Assembly: GCF_024497955.1 (NCBI RefSeq)
Contig: NZ_JANHKP010000010.1
Location: 186,001 to 250,000 of the forward strand
DNA from: Streptomyces sp. C10-9-1
GTDB taxonomy: Bacteria; Actinomycetota; Actinomycetes; Streptomycetales; Streptomycetaceae
Direction of reading: 5' to 3'
DNA: 64,000 bases
The notes beneath the pieces were generated by a model. That model worked only from the letters and a program-made list of their open reading frames with translations. It made no database searches and was not told where the DNA came from. Positions 42,781 to 51,794 of this stretch are shown here, in pieces (position 1 is the first letter of the stretch; the number at the start of each line of letters is the position of its first letter). The position numbers and the translations under genes were made by a program.

Positions 42781-43749
42781 TCAGGACTCCTTGGGGGCGG
42801 CCGGTGCCGTGCCCTCTCCCGCGCCGGCTGCGGAGCCGGCGCGGGAGAGGAGCAGCAGCAGGGCCCAGGTGAGGGCGAGGCTGAGGATGGAGACGGCCAC
42901 GGACATGCGGGCCTGCGCTCCGGAGATCGTCACGATCCACACGGCGAAGGGCCGGAATCCGAGCAGTGAGGCGATGGTGAACTCGCCGAGGACGAGGGCG
43001 AGCGTGAGGAAGGCGGCGCCCGTGAGGGAGGACCGCAGATTGGGCAGCAGGACCCGGACGACGGCCTGCGGCCAGGAGGCCCCGCAGTCGCGGGCCGCCT
43101 CCACGAGGGTGGGGACGTCCAGGGCCCTCAGGCCCGCGTCCAGGGACCGGTACACGAAGGGCAGCGCCAGCACGGTGTAGGCGAGGACCAGCACGAGGGG
43201 GAACGCCTCGTTCTGCACCGCGATGAAGGTCTGGTAGAAGGGCGTGGCGGCCAGGTGGTCCGGGCCCCAGCGCAGCACCGTGGCGATGCCGGTGACCAGG
43301 GCGATGGGCGGGACCACGAGCGGCATCATGCAGACCACTTCCACCACGGGGCGCAGCCGCGGCGACCCCAGGCGCACGGCGACGAGGGCGGGCACCGCCA
43401 GCAGCAGCGACGCCGCGATGGTCGCGGCGGCCAGGCCGAGCGACAGCAGCAGGCTCTCGGTGAAGCCCTCGGCGGACAGCAGGTCGGTGTAGGCCGCGAA
43501 GGAGACGCCCTGTCCCGGGGTGTGGACGGTGAAGACGAACGAGGAGACCAGCGGCAGCAGGAAGTAGGCGCCGGCCAGGCCGAGGACGGCACCGCGCCAG
43601 ACCCGGGGCCGCCGGCGTCCGGTGCGGGGACGCCTCACGGGTGCTCCGTCCGGCACGGGCCCCGGCCTCTGGGGGGCGGCTTGCGACGGGGCCTGTGCGG
43701 GCGCCCCGGCGGCCGGCGGGGTGGCGGGGGCGGGGGTCAGCGCAGCCAT
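42781..43749 (-). CDS. ABC importer permease 2
   Basis: 322 residues with a Pro/Ala-rich cytosolic N-terminus and six membrane helices. The EAA loop is visible as LVEAARDCGASWPQAVVRVLLPNL, which docks to the ATPase. It overlaps the first permease gene by 13 bases. Pairing of two distinct permeases with one ATPase is usual for this transporter class. Confidence 0.9.
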   Translation of the reverse strand: MAALTPAPATPPAAGAPAQAPSQAAPQRPGPVPDGAPVRRPRTGRRRPRVWRGAVLGLAGAYFLLPLVSSFVFTVHTPGQGVSFAAYTDLLSAEGFTESLLLSLGLAAATIAASLLLAVPALVAVRLGSPRLRPVVEVVCMMPLVVPPIALVTGIATVLRWGPDHLAATPFYQTFIAVQNEAFPLVLVLAYTVLALPFVYRSLDAGLRALDVPTLVEAARDCGASWPQAVVRVLLPNLRSSLTGAAFLTLALVLGEFTIASLLGFRPFAVWIVTISGAQARMSVAVSILSLALTWALLLLLSRAGSAAGAGEGTAPAAPKES

Positions 43750-44633
43750 CGGGCGCTCCGTCGCTGGAGGGGGAGGTAGACGGCCATCACCAGGCCGGCG
43801 ATGAGGATCATGTCGAGTCCGAGGGCGAGCGCCACGTTCTCCTGCCCGGTCAGCACGTTCCCGGACAGCGCGTCCGCGATCTTGAGGGTGACCAGCGGCA
43901 CGGACCCGCCGACGAGCGCGGCCGCGGTGGCGTGGGCGGCGAAGGCCGTTCCGAAGAGCAGCACGACTCCGCCGAGCAGGGACGGGGCCAGGACCGGCAG
44001 CCCGATGTGGCGCCAGAACTGCCAGGCGGTGGCGCCGCAGTCCTGCGCGGCCTCCCGCCAGCGGGGGCGGAGCCCGTCGAGGGCCGGCACGGTCACCAGG
44101 ACCATGAGGGGGATCAGGAAGTACAGGTAGACCACGGCGAGCCCGGTGAAGGAGTACAGGTTCCAGCCCAGGTCGGTGAGGTCGGCCAGCTGGGTGACCA
44201 CGCCGGAGATGCCCGCGGTGGCGATGAAGGCGAACGCGAGCGGGACTCCGCCGAAGTTGGCGAGCACGCCGGAGGCGGTCAGCGCCGCACTGCGCAGGGC
44301 CCGGGAGCGGGAGGTGACCACGGCCTGGGCGACGAGCGTGCCGAGGACCGCCGCGACCAGGGCGGTGAGGGCGGAGAGCCGGACGCTGCCGAGGAGTGCG
44401 CCCAGGTAGGGGCCTTCCAGGGAGCGTGCGAGGTGGTCGCCGGTGAGCGCGGTCCCCCCGGTGGCGGGGTCGGTCCGGGTGAAGGCGCCGTGCACCAGGG
44501 CGCCCAGCGGGATGCCGAAGCAGAGTGCGGCGAAGGCCAGGAGGGGAAGGGCGGCGAGCCAGGTGCGCGGCCCGCGCCGCCGGCGGCGGGTGCCGCCGGC
44601 GGTTCCCTGGCGGGAGGTGGTGGGGACGGGCAT
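43737..44633 (-). CDS. ABC importer permease 1
   Basis: 298 residues; ATG overlaps the stop of the binding-protein gene (TGATG). Basic N-terminus, then six helices beginning WLAALPLLAFAALCFGIPLG. EAA loop: WREAAQDCGATAWQFWRHIGLPVLAPS. Strong candidate partner of permease 2. Confidence 0.9.
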   Translation of the reverse strand: MPVPTTSRQGTAGGTRRRRRGPRTWLAALPLLAFAALCFGIPLGALVHGAFTRTDPATGGTALTGDHLARSLEGPYLGALLGSVRLSALTALVAAVLGTLVAQAVVTSRSRALRSAALTASGVLANFGGVPLAFAFIATAGISGVVTQLADLTDLGWNLYSFTGLAVVYLYFLIPLMVLVTVPALDGLRPRWREAAQDCGATAWQFWRHIGLPVLAPSLLGGVVLLFGTAFAAHATAAALVGGSVPLVTLKIADALSGNVLTGQENVALALGLDMILIAGLVMAVYLPLQRRSARWLR

Positions 44634-45796
44634 CAGGAGACGGCCTTGTCCCACTTCTCGGCGAGCGTCGCCTTCGCCGTGTCGAGCTCGGCCGGGGCCG
44701 GGAAGGAGGGGGTGCCCTCGACGGCGGGGAGCTTGGTGACGGCGTCCTTGTCGACGGTGCCGTCCTCGGTCATCGCGGGCAGCAGCACCGGGCGGGCGTA
44801 GCCCTTCAGCCACAGGTTCTGGCCCTCGGGGCTGTAGAGGAACTCCATCCACAGGCGGGCGGCCGCGGGGTGGGGGGCGTCCTTGTTGACGGCCTGGGAG
44901 TAGAACTGGGCGTAGACGCCGTCGGAGGGCACGGAGACCTTCCAGTCCACGCCCTTGGAGCGGAACTGGTCGGCGTAGCCGGCGTTGAGGTAGTCCCAGT
45001 CGACGGAGATGGGGGTCTCGCCCTTCTCGACGGTGGCCGGGGTGGACTCCACGGGGATGAAGTTGCCGCTCTTCTTCAGCTCCCCGAAGAAGTCGATGCC
45101 GGGCTGGATGTCGGCGAAGGAGCCCTTGTTGGCCAGGGCGGCCGCGAAGACGCCGCCGAAGGCGGAACCGGACTTGGTGGGGTTGCCGTTGAGGGCGACC
45201 TTGCCCTTGTACTCGGGCTTGAGCAGGTCCGCGAAGGTCTCCGGGCAGACCGTGATGCGCGCGGCGTCGCAGCCGATGGAGACGTAGCCGCCGTAGTCGT
45301 TGTACCAGCGGCCGTCGGCGTCCTTCTGGGTGTCGGGGATGCTGTCCCACGCGGCGACCTTGTACGGGGCGAAGAGCCCCTCCTCCGCGCCGCTGCGGGC
45401 GAAGGCGATGCCCAGGTCAAGGACGTCGGGGGCGCGGTCCTGGCCCTTGCGGGACTTCACGGCGGCGATCTCGTCGGCGCTGGAGGCGTCCGGGTTCTCG
45501 CTCTTGACCTCGATAGCGGGGTACTTGGCCTCGAAGGCCGCGATGACCTCGCCGTAGTTGGCCCAGTCCGGCGGCAGCGCGATCACGTTGAGCGCCCCTT
45601 CCTTCTCGGCCGCGGCGACCAGCTTGTCCATGCCGCCGAACTCGGCCGCGGAGGTGGCGCTTCCGGCGGAGGGCCCGCCGTCGGCGGCCTTGGCGGCGGG
45701 GTCCGCGTCGGGGGCGGCGCCGCAGGCGGCGGTGAGGACGGTGAGTGCGGTGGCGCCGAGCACGGCGGCGGCGCGGCGGGCGAGCGGTCTGGGCAC
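44633..45796 (-). CDS. ABC importer substrate-binding lipoprotein
   Basis: 387 residues with a signal peptide ending LTAAC (lipobox). The mature protein follows the extracellular solute-binding family 1 / Fe3+-thiamine-phosphonate group: EKEGALNVIALPPDWANYGEVIAAFEAKYP, APDVLDLGIAFAR, WYNDYGGYVSIGCDA, FADLLKPEYKGKVALNG, YSQAVNKDAPHPAAARLWMEFLYSPEGQNLW. Such proteins bind thiamine, polyamines, iron or 2-aminoethylphosphonate; the co-encoded HAD and PhnF-like regulator favour a phosphonate or phosphate ester. First gene of the operon. Confidence 0.88.
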   Translation of the reverse strand: MPRPLARRAAAVLGATALTVLTAACGAAPDADPAAKAADGGPSAGSATSAAEFGGMDKLVAAAEKEGALNVIALPPDWANYGEVIAAFEAKYPAIEVKSENPDASSADEIAAVKSRKGQDRAPDVLDLGIAFARSGAEEGLFAPYKVAAWDSIPDTQKDADGRWYNDYGGYVSIGCDAARITVCPETFADLLKPEYKGKVALNGNPTKSGSAFGGVFAAALANKGSFADIQPGIDFFGELKKSGNFIPVESTPATVEKGETPISVDWDYLNAGYADQFRSKGVDWKVSVPSDGVYAQFYSQAVNKDAPHPAAARLWMEFLYSPEGQNLWLKGYARPVLLPAMTEDGTVDKDAVTKLPAVEGTPSFPAPAELDTAKATLAEKWDKAVS

Positions 45797-45826
45797 GGAA
45801 GGCTCCTGAAGCGAGAGGGTGCGATC

Positions 45827-45842
45827 ACTTGTCTGAACAAGT
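45827..45842. promoter_or_regulatory. Inverted repeat ACTTGT-ctga-ACAAGT, probable GntR operator
   Basis: A six-bp inverted repeat with a four-base spacer lies 31 bases upstream of the binding-protein start, in the divergent region shared with the GntR gene. Size and TGT..ACA form suit a GntR/UTRA dimer. Confidence 0.6.
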
Positions 45843-46056
45843 CGGCTCCCACTTCGCCCGGCCCCGCCGTCCGGGAGGTGAACGGGGCATGACCGGCCGA
45901 CGATCGCTCGACGAAGCTCCGTGTCCGGTGAAGTACAGGTGAACGGAGGGCAGTTGGCCGGGGATACGAGGACCGGCGCGGGGCCCGCCGGGTTAGAGTG
46001 GGTGGCCCGGCGGCCACCGAGCGCGACCGGCCGCGTACACCGTCACGGAGGGACAC

Positions 46057-46809
46057 GTGGGCACCGCGCGCTATCTGGAGATCGCCGAGACCCTCCGGCA
46101 GGCGATACTCGGCGGCGAACTGCCCGTCGGGGGACGGCTGCCGTCCGAGAGCGCGCTGATGACCCGCTGGGGCGCCTCCCGGGGGACGGTCCGGCAGGCG
46201 GTCGCGCTGCTGGGCTCGGAGGGCCTGGTCGGTTCCCGCCAGGGAGCGCGGCGCATCGTGCTCAGCAGGGAGCGGCGGCACAGCTTCGCCGAGCTCAACA
46301 GCTTCGCCCAGTGGGCCCGGGGCCTCGGGCTGGCCGTCACCGGCCGCATCCTCGCCCGCAGCCGCCGTCCGGCCACGCCCGAGGAGGCCGAGGGCCTCGG
46401 CGTCACCGAGGGCACCGAGGTGCTGTACGTGCTGCGGGTGCGGAACCTCGACGGTGAACCGACGATGCTGGAGCGCACCGCGTACGCCGCCTGGGCCGCC
46501 CCCGCCGTGGAGGCGCTGGCCGAGGACTGTGTGTCGATCATGGACAGCCTGGCGCGTGACGCCGGGATCGTCGCCCAGTACGGAGAGCACCTGATCGACG
46601 CGGTCGCGGCCGGAGGCATGGACGCCCGCCTGCTGGGCGTCCGCCGGGGGAGCCCGCTGCTGCGGCAGCGGCACGTGAGCCGCGACCAGGGCGGTCGCGC
46701 GATCGAGTGGAGCGACGACCGCTACCGCCCCGGCAGCGTCACCTTCAGCACCAGCAACTCGGCGACCGCGGCACCGCTCGGACGGCGCATCGGGGACCGG
46801 GCGGTCTGA
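46057..46809 (+). CDS. GntR/HutC (UTRA) transcription regulator
   Basis: 250 residues, GTG 46057 with GGAGGG upstream. Winged helix: LRQAILGGELPVGGRLPSESALMTRWGASRGTVRQAVALLGSEGLV. UTRA ligand domain: RRHSFAELNSFAQWARGLG, EVLYVLRVRNLDGEPTMLERTAY, MDARLLGVRRGSPLLRQRHVS. Divergent from the ABC operon, so probably its substrate-responsive repressor. Confidence 0.9.
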   Translation: MGTARYLEIAETLRQAILGGELPVGGRLPSESALMTRWGASRGTVRQAVALLGSEGLVGSRQGARRIVLSRERRHSFAELNSFAQWARGLGLAVTGRILARSRRPATPEEAEGLGVTEGTEVLYVLRVRNLDGEPTMLERTAYAAWAAPAVEALAEDCVSIMDSLARDAGIVAQYGEHLIDAVAAGGMDARLLGVRRGSPLLRQRHVSRDQGGRAIEWSDDRYRPGSVTFSTSNSATAAPLGRRIGDRAV

Positions 46810-46855
46810 GCGGCGCTCCTGACCGTGCCGCCCCGCGGCAGGCCGGCGGGGGCCG

Positions 46856-47875
46856 TCAGGAGCCGGCGGGCGCGCCGGGCCCGGCCCTGAAGGCGCCCCG
46901 GTAGGCGTGGGGGGAGGTCCCCACGCGGCGCCCGAAGTGATGGCGCAGCGTGACGGCCGACCCGAAACCGGCCTCGACGGCCACCTGTTCGACCGAGAGG
47001 GCCGTCGTCTCCAGCAGCTCCCGCGCCCGGCGCACCCGGGCGGCGAGCAGCCACTGGAGCGGGGCGGTACCGGTCTGCGCCCGGAACCTCCGGTTCAGCG
47101 TCCGGGGGCTCACGGCGGCGTGGGCGGCGATCTCGTCGAGCGTCAGCAGCCGGTGCAGGTTCTCCTCCATCCAGACCAGTGTGGGCCCCAGCCCGGAGCC
47201 GTCCGCCGCCGGCAGGGGCCTCTCGACGAACTGCGCCTGGCCACCCTCGCGTTGCAGCGGCATCACGGTGCGGCGGGCCGTCGCGGCGGCCCGGTCCGCG
47301 CCCAGGTCCCCGCGGACCAGGTGCAGGCAGAGGTCCAGGCCGGCGGCGACGCCGGCCGACGTGACCACCGGGCCGTCCTCGACGAAGAGCACCGAGCCGT
47401 CGACGTCGACGCGGGGATGGCGCCCGGAGAGTTCGGCCGCGTACTGCCAGTGGGTGGTGGCCCTCCGCCCGTCCAGCACACCGGTCGCCGCGAGCGTGAA
47501 CGCGCCGACGCACAGGGACGCGAGCCGGGCCCCGCGGTCGTACGCGTCGGTCAGCTCGCGGACCACGGCCCGGTCCGGCGGTTCGAGGAAGCCCGCGCCC
47601 GCGGGCACCACCACGGTGTCCGCCTCCGCCAGGGCGTCGAGGTCCCAGTCGGCGGTGAGGGCGAAGCCGCCGTGCACGGCGGAGGTGCGGACCCTGCGGC
47701 CGGGCGCGCACACCCGTACCTCGTAGCGGGGCTCCCGGGCCACCTCGTTCGCCGTCCCGAGGACCTGGCCGGGCAGGGACAGCTCGAAGGGGAGCACCCC
47801 GTCGAGGGCGAGGACGGCGACGACCTCCGGCACGGCGGCGGGCGCGGCAGGGGCGGCGGGGGCGGCGGGGCTCAT
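46856..47875 (-). CDS. GlxA family regulator (DJ-1/PfpI + AraC HTH)
   Basis: 339 residues. The N-terminal amidotransferase-like domain has VVAVLALDGVLPFELSLPG, TVVVPAGAGFLEPPD, ARLASLCVGAFTLAATGVLDGRRATTHW (nucleophile-elbow Cys retained) and VVTSAGVAAGLDLCLHLV. Two AraC helix-turn-helix units follow: LLTLDEIAAHAAVSPRTLNRRFRAQTG and SVEQVAVEAGFGSAVTLRHHFGRRVG. Divergent from the HD gene 70 bases away, a likely target. Confidence 0.9.
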   Translation of the reverse strand: MSPAAPAAPAAPAAVPEVVAVLALDGVLPFELSLPGQVLGTANEVAREPRYEVRVCAPGRRVRTSAVHGGFALTADWDLDALAEADTVVVPAGAGFLEPPDRAVVRELTDAYDRGARLASLCVGAFTLAATGVLDGRRATTHWQYAAELSGRHPRVDVDGSVLFVEDGPVVTSAGVAAGLDLCLHLVRGDLGADRAAATARRTVMPLQREGGQAQFVERPLPAADGSGLGPTLVWMEENLHRLLTLDEIAAHAAVSPRTLNRRFRAQTGTAPLQWLLAARVRRARELLETTALSVEQVAVEAGFGSAVTLRHHFGRRVGTSPHAYRGAFRAGPGAPAGS

Positions 47876-47946
47876 GGCGGGAACTTAGCGCACCACGTCG
47901 TTCCCGCCACTGGCCGGGGTGCGGAAGGGGCCCGGAGGATCGGGGC

Positions 47947-48732
47947 ATGACTCCGCATACCGAAGAAGGACCGTCCGCCGTCGAGACACCCCCGGCGGCC
48001 CCGCACCCCGCGGCGGCGCTGCCGCCGCTCAGCGCTCTGGGCCGCAGCGCCCTGCGGTGCGCACGGGAGGCCGAACCGGCCTTCCTGTACGCGCACAGCG
48101 TGCGCAGCTACCTCTTCGCGCGGGCCCTGGCGGAGGCCCAGGGCCTGACTCCCGGCACCGACTACGACGACGAGCTGGTCCTCCTCGGCTGCGTCCTGCA
48201 CGACGTGGGGCTGACCGCGGCCGCCTCGGGCCACCAGCGGTTCGAGGTGGACGGTGCCGACTTCGCCGCCCGCTTCCTCAGGGAGCGGGGGGCGGACGAG
48301 GAGGCGGCCCGGGTCGTCTGGAAGGTGGTCGCGCTGCACACCTCGGAGGGCATCGCCTCGCGGATGGGGCCCGAGGTGGCGGTGGCCCACGACGGAATCG
48401 CGCTCGACGTCCTCGGGCGCGGCCGGGAGCGGCTGCCCGCGGTGGTGCTGGAGCAGGTGGTGGCGGCGTATCCGCGCGAGGGCCTCGCCTGGGCCATCAC
48501 CGATCTGATCGTGGACCAGGCCCTCGCCGACCCCGCCAAGGCCGGACCGCTGTCCTTCCCGGGGCAGGTGCTGCGCGGCCACCTCCCGCCGGGAGCCGTG
48601 CCGGGGTGGCACGATCTCGTCAGGGCCTCGCCCTGGGGCGACCGCCCGCCCGCGGCACCCTCCGCACCGGGAGGCGCACCGCGGTCTCCGGCGGACGCGG
48701 GCGGCACGGCGTCCGCGTCGCCGGGGGCCTGA
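47947..48732 (+). CDS. HD domain protein (cyanamide hydratase-like)
   Basis: 261 residues. Metal-binding HD motifs: FLYAHSVRSYLFARAL (His), DDELVLLGCVLHDVGL (His-Asp), VVWKVVALHTSEG (His). The pattern matches small HD hydrolases sometimes named cyanamide hydratase-like. The C-terminal 35 residues are Pro/Ala/Ser-rich and probably disordered. Divergent from the GlxA regulator. Confidence 0.82.
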   Translation: MTPHTEEGPSAVETPPAAPHPAAALPPLSALGRSALRCAREAEPAFLYAHSVRSYLFARALAEAQGLTPGTDYDDELVLLGCVLHDVGLTAAASGHQRFEVDGADFAARFLRERGADEEAARVVWKVVALHTSEGIASRMGPEVAVAHDGIALDVLGRGRERLPAVVLEQVVAAYPREGLAWAITDLIVDQALADPAKAGPLSFPGQVLRGHLPPGAVPGWHDLVRASPWGDRPPAAPSAPGGAPRSPADAGGTASASPGA

Positions 48733-48907
48733 AGCGGCCGCGGGGCGGCGCCCGTGCGGCGCGGGCACCGTCCCCGCGGGCGGACGGGGCGGACGGGGCG
48801 GACGCGCCCCTCCCCCTCCCCCGCCGCCCCCCGCGCCGCGGCCGACCGGGCCCGCGGCCGGGACGCGGCCGCACCCCCGACCAGGCGGGCAGCCGGCCGG
48901 CTCGGGA

Positions 48908-49636
48908 TCAGCCTGCCGCGCAGGCGCCGAGGTCCTCCCACACGCCCCACTCGCCGGTGGTCCCGGGCTGCTCCCCGGTCACCCACCACTTGGCCCGCCA
49001 GGTGTGCCCGCCGTAGGAGACGGTGTCGCCGCCGGTGTAGATGCTCCCGGCGTTCCACGACGGCGCGACACAGGCGCCCGGCTCCCCGTCACCGCCGCCG
49101 TCGCCCCCGCCGTCGCCGTCGCCGATGGAGACGTCGATGCAGGAGTAGAAGGCGTTGCCGGTGTCCGCCACGTTCCAGACGGCCAGCACCTTCTGACGGC
49201 CCGTGACGCCGCCGAAGTCCACCTGGTGGCTGACGTCCGCGGGCGGTCGCGCCCCGTTCCCCGTGAACGAGGCGATCATCCGGTCGCCCAGGAAGTACTG
49301 CCAGGACTCCGTGGCATGACGGGCCGTGTGGTGCCAGGTGAAGGTGTAGGTCGATCCGACGGGGGTGACGTGCCAGCCCTTGCCGTCGTCGTCGAGTTCG
49401 GCGAACTGGGCGTTGCCACCGCTGCAACTGCGCAGCCCCTTCGGCCCCTCCACGCTCTGCGGCTCGTAGCGGATCTGCCCGCAGTCGACGACGCCCGAGG
49501 CGCACTGGTCCTGCCGGCTCGCCGGGGAGGTGACCCAGCCGTGCGCGTGGGCGGTGCTCGCCGGAAGCCCGACGGCGAGCACGGGGGCGAGCAGCGCCCC
49601 CGCCAGAAGGGATGTCTTCCTCTTCTTCGCGTTCAT
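48908..49636 (-). CDS. AA10 lytic polysaccharide monooxygenase with CBM5/12
   Basis: 242 residues from ATG 49636. Signal peptide ends ASTAHA; cleavage exposes the essential N-terminal His (HGWVTSPASRQDQC). The second copper His lies in FTWHHTARHATESWQYFL, with YLGDR-type and AVWNVADTGNAFYSCIDV elements of chitin-active AA10. A Gly/Asp linker precedes a C-terminal chitin-binding module (WNAGSIYTGGDTVSYGGHTWRAKWW). It oxidatively cleaves chitin outside the cell. A GGTCTAGACC operator lies about 195 bases upstream, expected for DasR control. Confidence 0.93.
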   Translation of the reverse strand: MNAKKRKTSLLAGALLAPVLAVGLPASTAHAHGWVTSPASRQDQCASGVVDCGQIRYEPQSVEGPKGLRSCSGGNAQFAELDDDGKGWHVTPVGSTYTFTWHHTARHATESWQYFLGDRMIASFTGNGARPPADVSHQVDFGGVTGRQKVLAVWNVADTGNAFYSCIDVSIGDGDGGGDGGGDGEPGACVAPSWNAGSIYTGGDTVSYGGHTWRAKWWVTGEQPGTTGEWGVWEDLGACAAG

Positions 49637-50178
49637 GCCGTTGCACGTCCTTCGCTGTCGAGGCGACCCGCCGGATGCCACCGCGCCGCGGGATCGCAGG
49701 GCGCGCCGGACCGGGGGGATACGGGTTGCCGGCGGGACGGGGCCGGGTGGGGGTTCCGGTGCCGCGGGGCGCCCTTGCCCGCGCTGCCGCTCATGCGGCA
49801 CACCGGTGGTCCGGACCTGACCTCACCGTTGGTCTAGACCTTAACGGCGGACGGGATTCGGTCAAGAGGCCGCGCATGGTCAACACCGTTGCCCCACAGT
49901 CCAGTTGAAGGGCGACGGTGACACACGGGCCAGGGGGCGGCAGGCGCCGCACCCGGGCCTGACATGCCCGCACCGGGCGCCCCGGCCGGCACGGGACGTG
50001 GCGCCCGGCCGACCCGGGAGGACCCAGACCACCGAGCCATAACATCGACCGATCCGATTGACGGGCCGAGGCCGTCTGCCCTGTGCTGGGCAGCGGCTCG
50101 TCACACGGAGCGCGGAGCCCGCGCACCGCCTCGGCGCCCGCACGGACGGGGCGGACGCCCCCCCCACCGGGAGCCCGT
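49637..50178. other. Long divergent intergenic region (LPMO / XRE regulator)
   Basis: About 540 bases without a supported gene. It contains the GGTCTAGACC site at 49829 and an AT-richer patch around 49840-49920, likely holding both promoters. No riboswitch-like structure was recognised. Confidence 0.5.
49829..49842. promoter_or_regulatory. DasR-type operator (TTGGTCTAGACCTT)
   Basis: TTGGTCTAGACCTT contains the dre core TGGTCTAGACC upstream of the chitin-type LPMO gene, the class of gene controlled by DasR in Streptomyces. Confidence 0.72.
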
Positions 50179-51609
50179 ATGACCGTCGATCAGAGGCAAC
50201 CCGACGCACTCTGGAGGGAGTTCGGCCACCACCTGCGCCATTGGCGCAGACAGGCGGGCGTCACCCAGCAGCAGCTCGGGCTGCGGGTCGGCTACCACCA
50301 CAGCCAGATCAGCCGGCTGGAGGCGGGACTCCGCGAGCCCCCGGTGGAGCTGGTGCGCCGACTCGACTCCGCGCTCGGGACCGGCGGCCGCCTGGCGTCG
50401 ATCGCCGCCGCGCCCCGCCCCGCACCGGGGGAGCCGCACGGGCTGCCGAGGCACCCCGCACTGTTCGCCGCTCCGCCCGGCACGGAGGACGGCGGCGGTC
50501 CCCCGGGGAGCGCCGCCTGGCCCTCGGAACTTCCCGCCGAGGGCCTGGCCTGCCCGCTGCACGGCGTCGCGGGCTGCGCCGTGCCCGACCGGTCGGCCAC
50601 CTCGGACCTGCTGGACGCCCTGACCGCACCCCGCTCCGGCGCCGCCGCCCCGGCGGAGGCCGATCTGCTGCATGCGCTCACCGCCTCCCTCGCCTGCGTG
50701 ATCCGCGGAGGAGCACTGCACCGGAGCGACGGGGAGGACGCGGCCACCACGGAACGGCTGCTGCGCGCCGTGCTGCGCTGGGCCGCGGCGGTCAACTCCA
50801 CCGGCCGCCTGCCCCACGGGCAGCTGCGGATCGCCGCCCAGTACGCGCAGGTAGCCGGTCGGCTGCGGATGCGGCGCGGCCAGAGCGGCACCGGGATGGC
50901 CTGGTTCGCCCACGGCCTGCGCTGGGCGGACGCGGCCGAGGACGCCCCGGCGCGGGCCACGCTGCTGAGCGACAGCTGTGCACTGGTCCGGCTGGAGGAG
51001 GACGCCGCCACCACCCTGGGATACGCCAGGGCCCTCGGCGCCGTGGACACCCGGCGGCGCTGGATCGCCACCCTCTCGCACCTGCACCAGGCACGGGGCC
51101 ATGCGCTGGGGCAGGACGCCGCCGCGTGCCGCCGGCACATCGCCCTGGCCCGGCGCGCCTTCCCGCGGCTGCGCCGCGACGACCACCGGGAGGCACCCTG
51201 GCTGGCCGGCGCCGAGGGGGAGATGAGGGTGGAGTCCGCGGTCGGCGCGGCCCTGCGCGATCTGGCCGCCGCGACCGGCGACCGCGCCACCGCACGGCGC
51301 GCCGTCGAGGCCGTCGCCCGGGCGCGCACCCGGCTGCCGCCCCTGATGCGGGACACGCACCTGCTGCTCACCCTGCGGCTGGCCGACGGCTGGGCGTGCG
51401 CCGGTGACCCCGGGGCAGCGGTGGCCCTGGCCTCACCGGTCCTCGACGAGGCGGTGCGGTCGCGGGAGCCGCTGATCGGCGCGGAGCTGGACGGGCTGCA
51501 CGGCCGGCTCTTCGCGGAAGCCCGCACCTCCGCCGAAGTGCACGCCTACCGGGAGATGTTGCTGGAATCCGCCCTCCTTCCCCGCCGGGCGCGGCTTGCC
51601 GGATTGTGA
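50179..51609 (+). CDS. XRE-family regulator with long C-terminal helical domain
   Basis: 476 residues from ATG 50179 (GGGAG upstream). HTH at residues about 14-65: WRRQAGVTQQQLGLRVGYHHSQISRLEAGLREPP. The rest is helical and TPR-like, with Ala/Arg-rich repeats such as HGLRWADAAEDAPARATLLSDSCALVRL and ARRAVEAVARARTRLPPL. The arrangement is typical of abundant Streptomyces XRE regulators of development and secondary metabolism. No target is evident. Confidence 0.85.
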   Translation: MTVDQRQPDALWREFGHHLRHWRRQAGVTQQQLGLRVGYHHSQISRLEAGLREPPVELVRRLDSALGTGGRLASIAAAPRPAPGEPHGLPRHPALFAAPPGTEDGGGPPGSAAWPSELPAEGLACPLHGVAGCAVPDRSATSDLLDALTAPRSGAAAPAEADLLHALTASLACVIRGGALHRSDGEDAATTERLLRAVLRWAAAVNSTGRLPHGQLRIAAQYAQVAGRLRMRRGQSGTGMAWFAHGLRWADAAEDAPARATLLSDSCALVRLEEDAATTLGYARALGAVDTRRRWIATLSHLHQARGHALGQDAAACRRHIALARRAFPRLRRDDHREAPWLAGAEGEMRVESAVGAALRDLAAATGDRATARRAVEAVARARTRLPPLMRDTHLLLTLRLADGWACAGDPGAAVALASPVLDEAVRSREPLIGAELDGLHGRLFAEARTSAEVHAYREMLLESALLPRRARLAGL

Positions 51610-51794
51610 CAGCACGCGCCTCCGCCCCCGGATGCGTTGACCGGCGTACGGCCCGATGTGAGGGTTCGGCCAGCCGGGCGGCGCGACATGCCGAGCGGGC
51701 GGGGGCGGGAACACGGCGCCGCCCGCCCCCGTGGACTGGATTGTCATAGTCATGCCAACCCCTGACCCGGTTTCGTCATCTCTCACAAGGAGCC

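Noticed and set aside
45797..46056. TPP riboswitch before the ABC operon
   Set aside because: The binding protein class can include thiamine binders, but no CTGAGA-type thi-box element is present; a short inverted repeat and a GntR gene explain control better.
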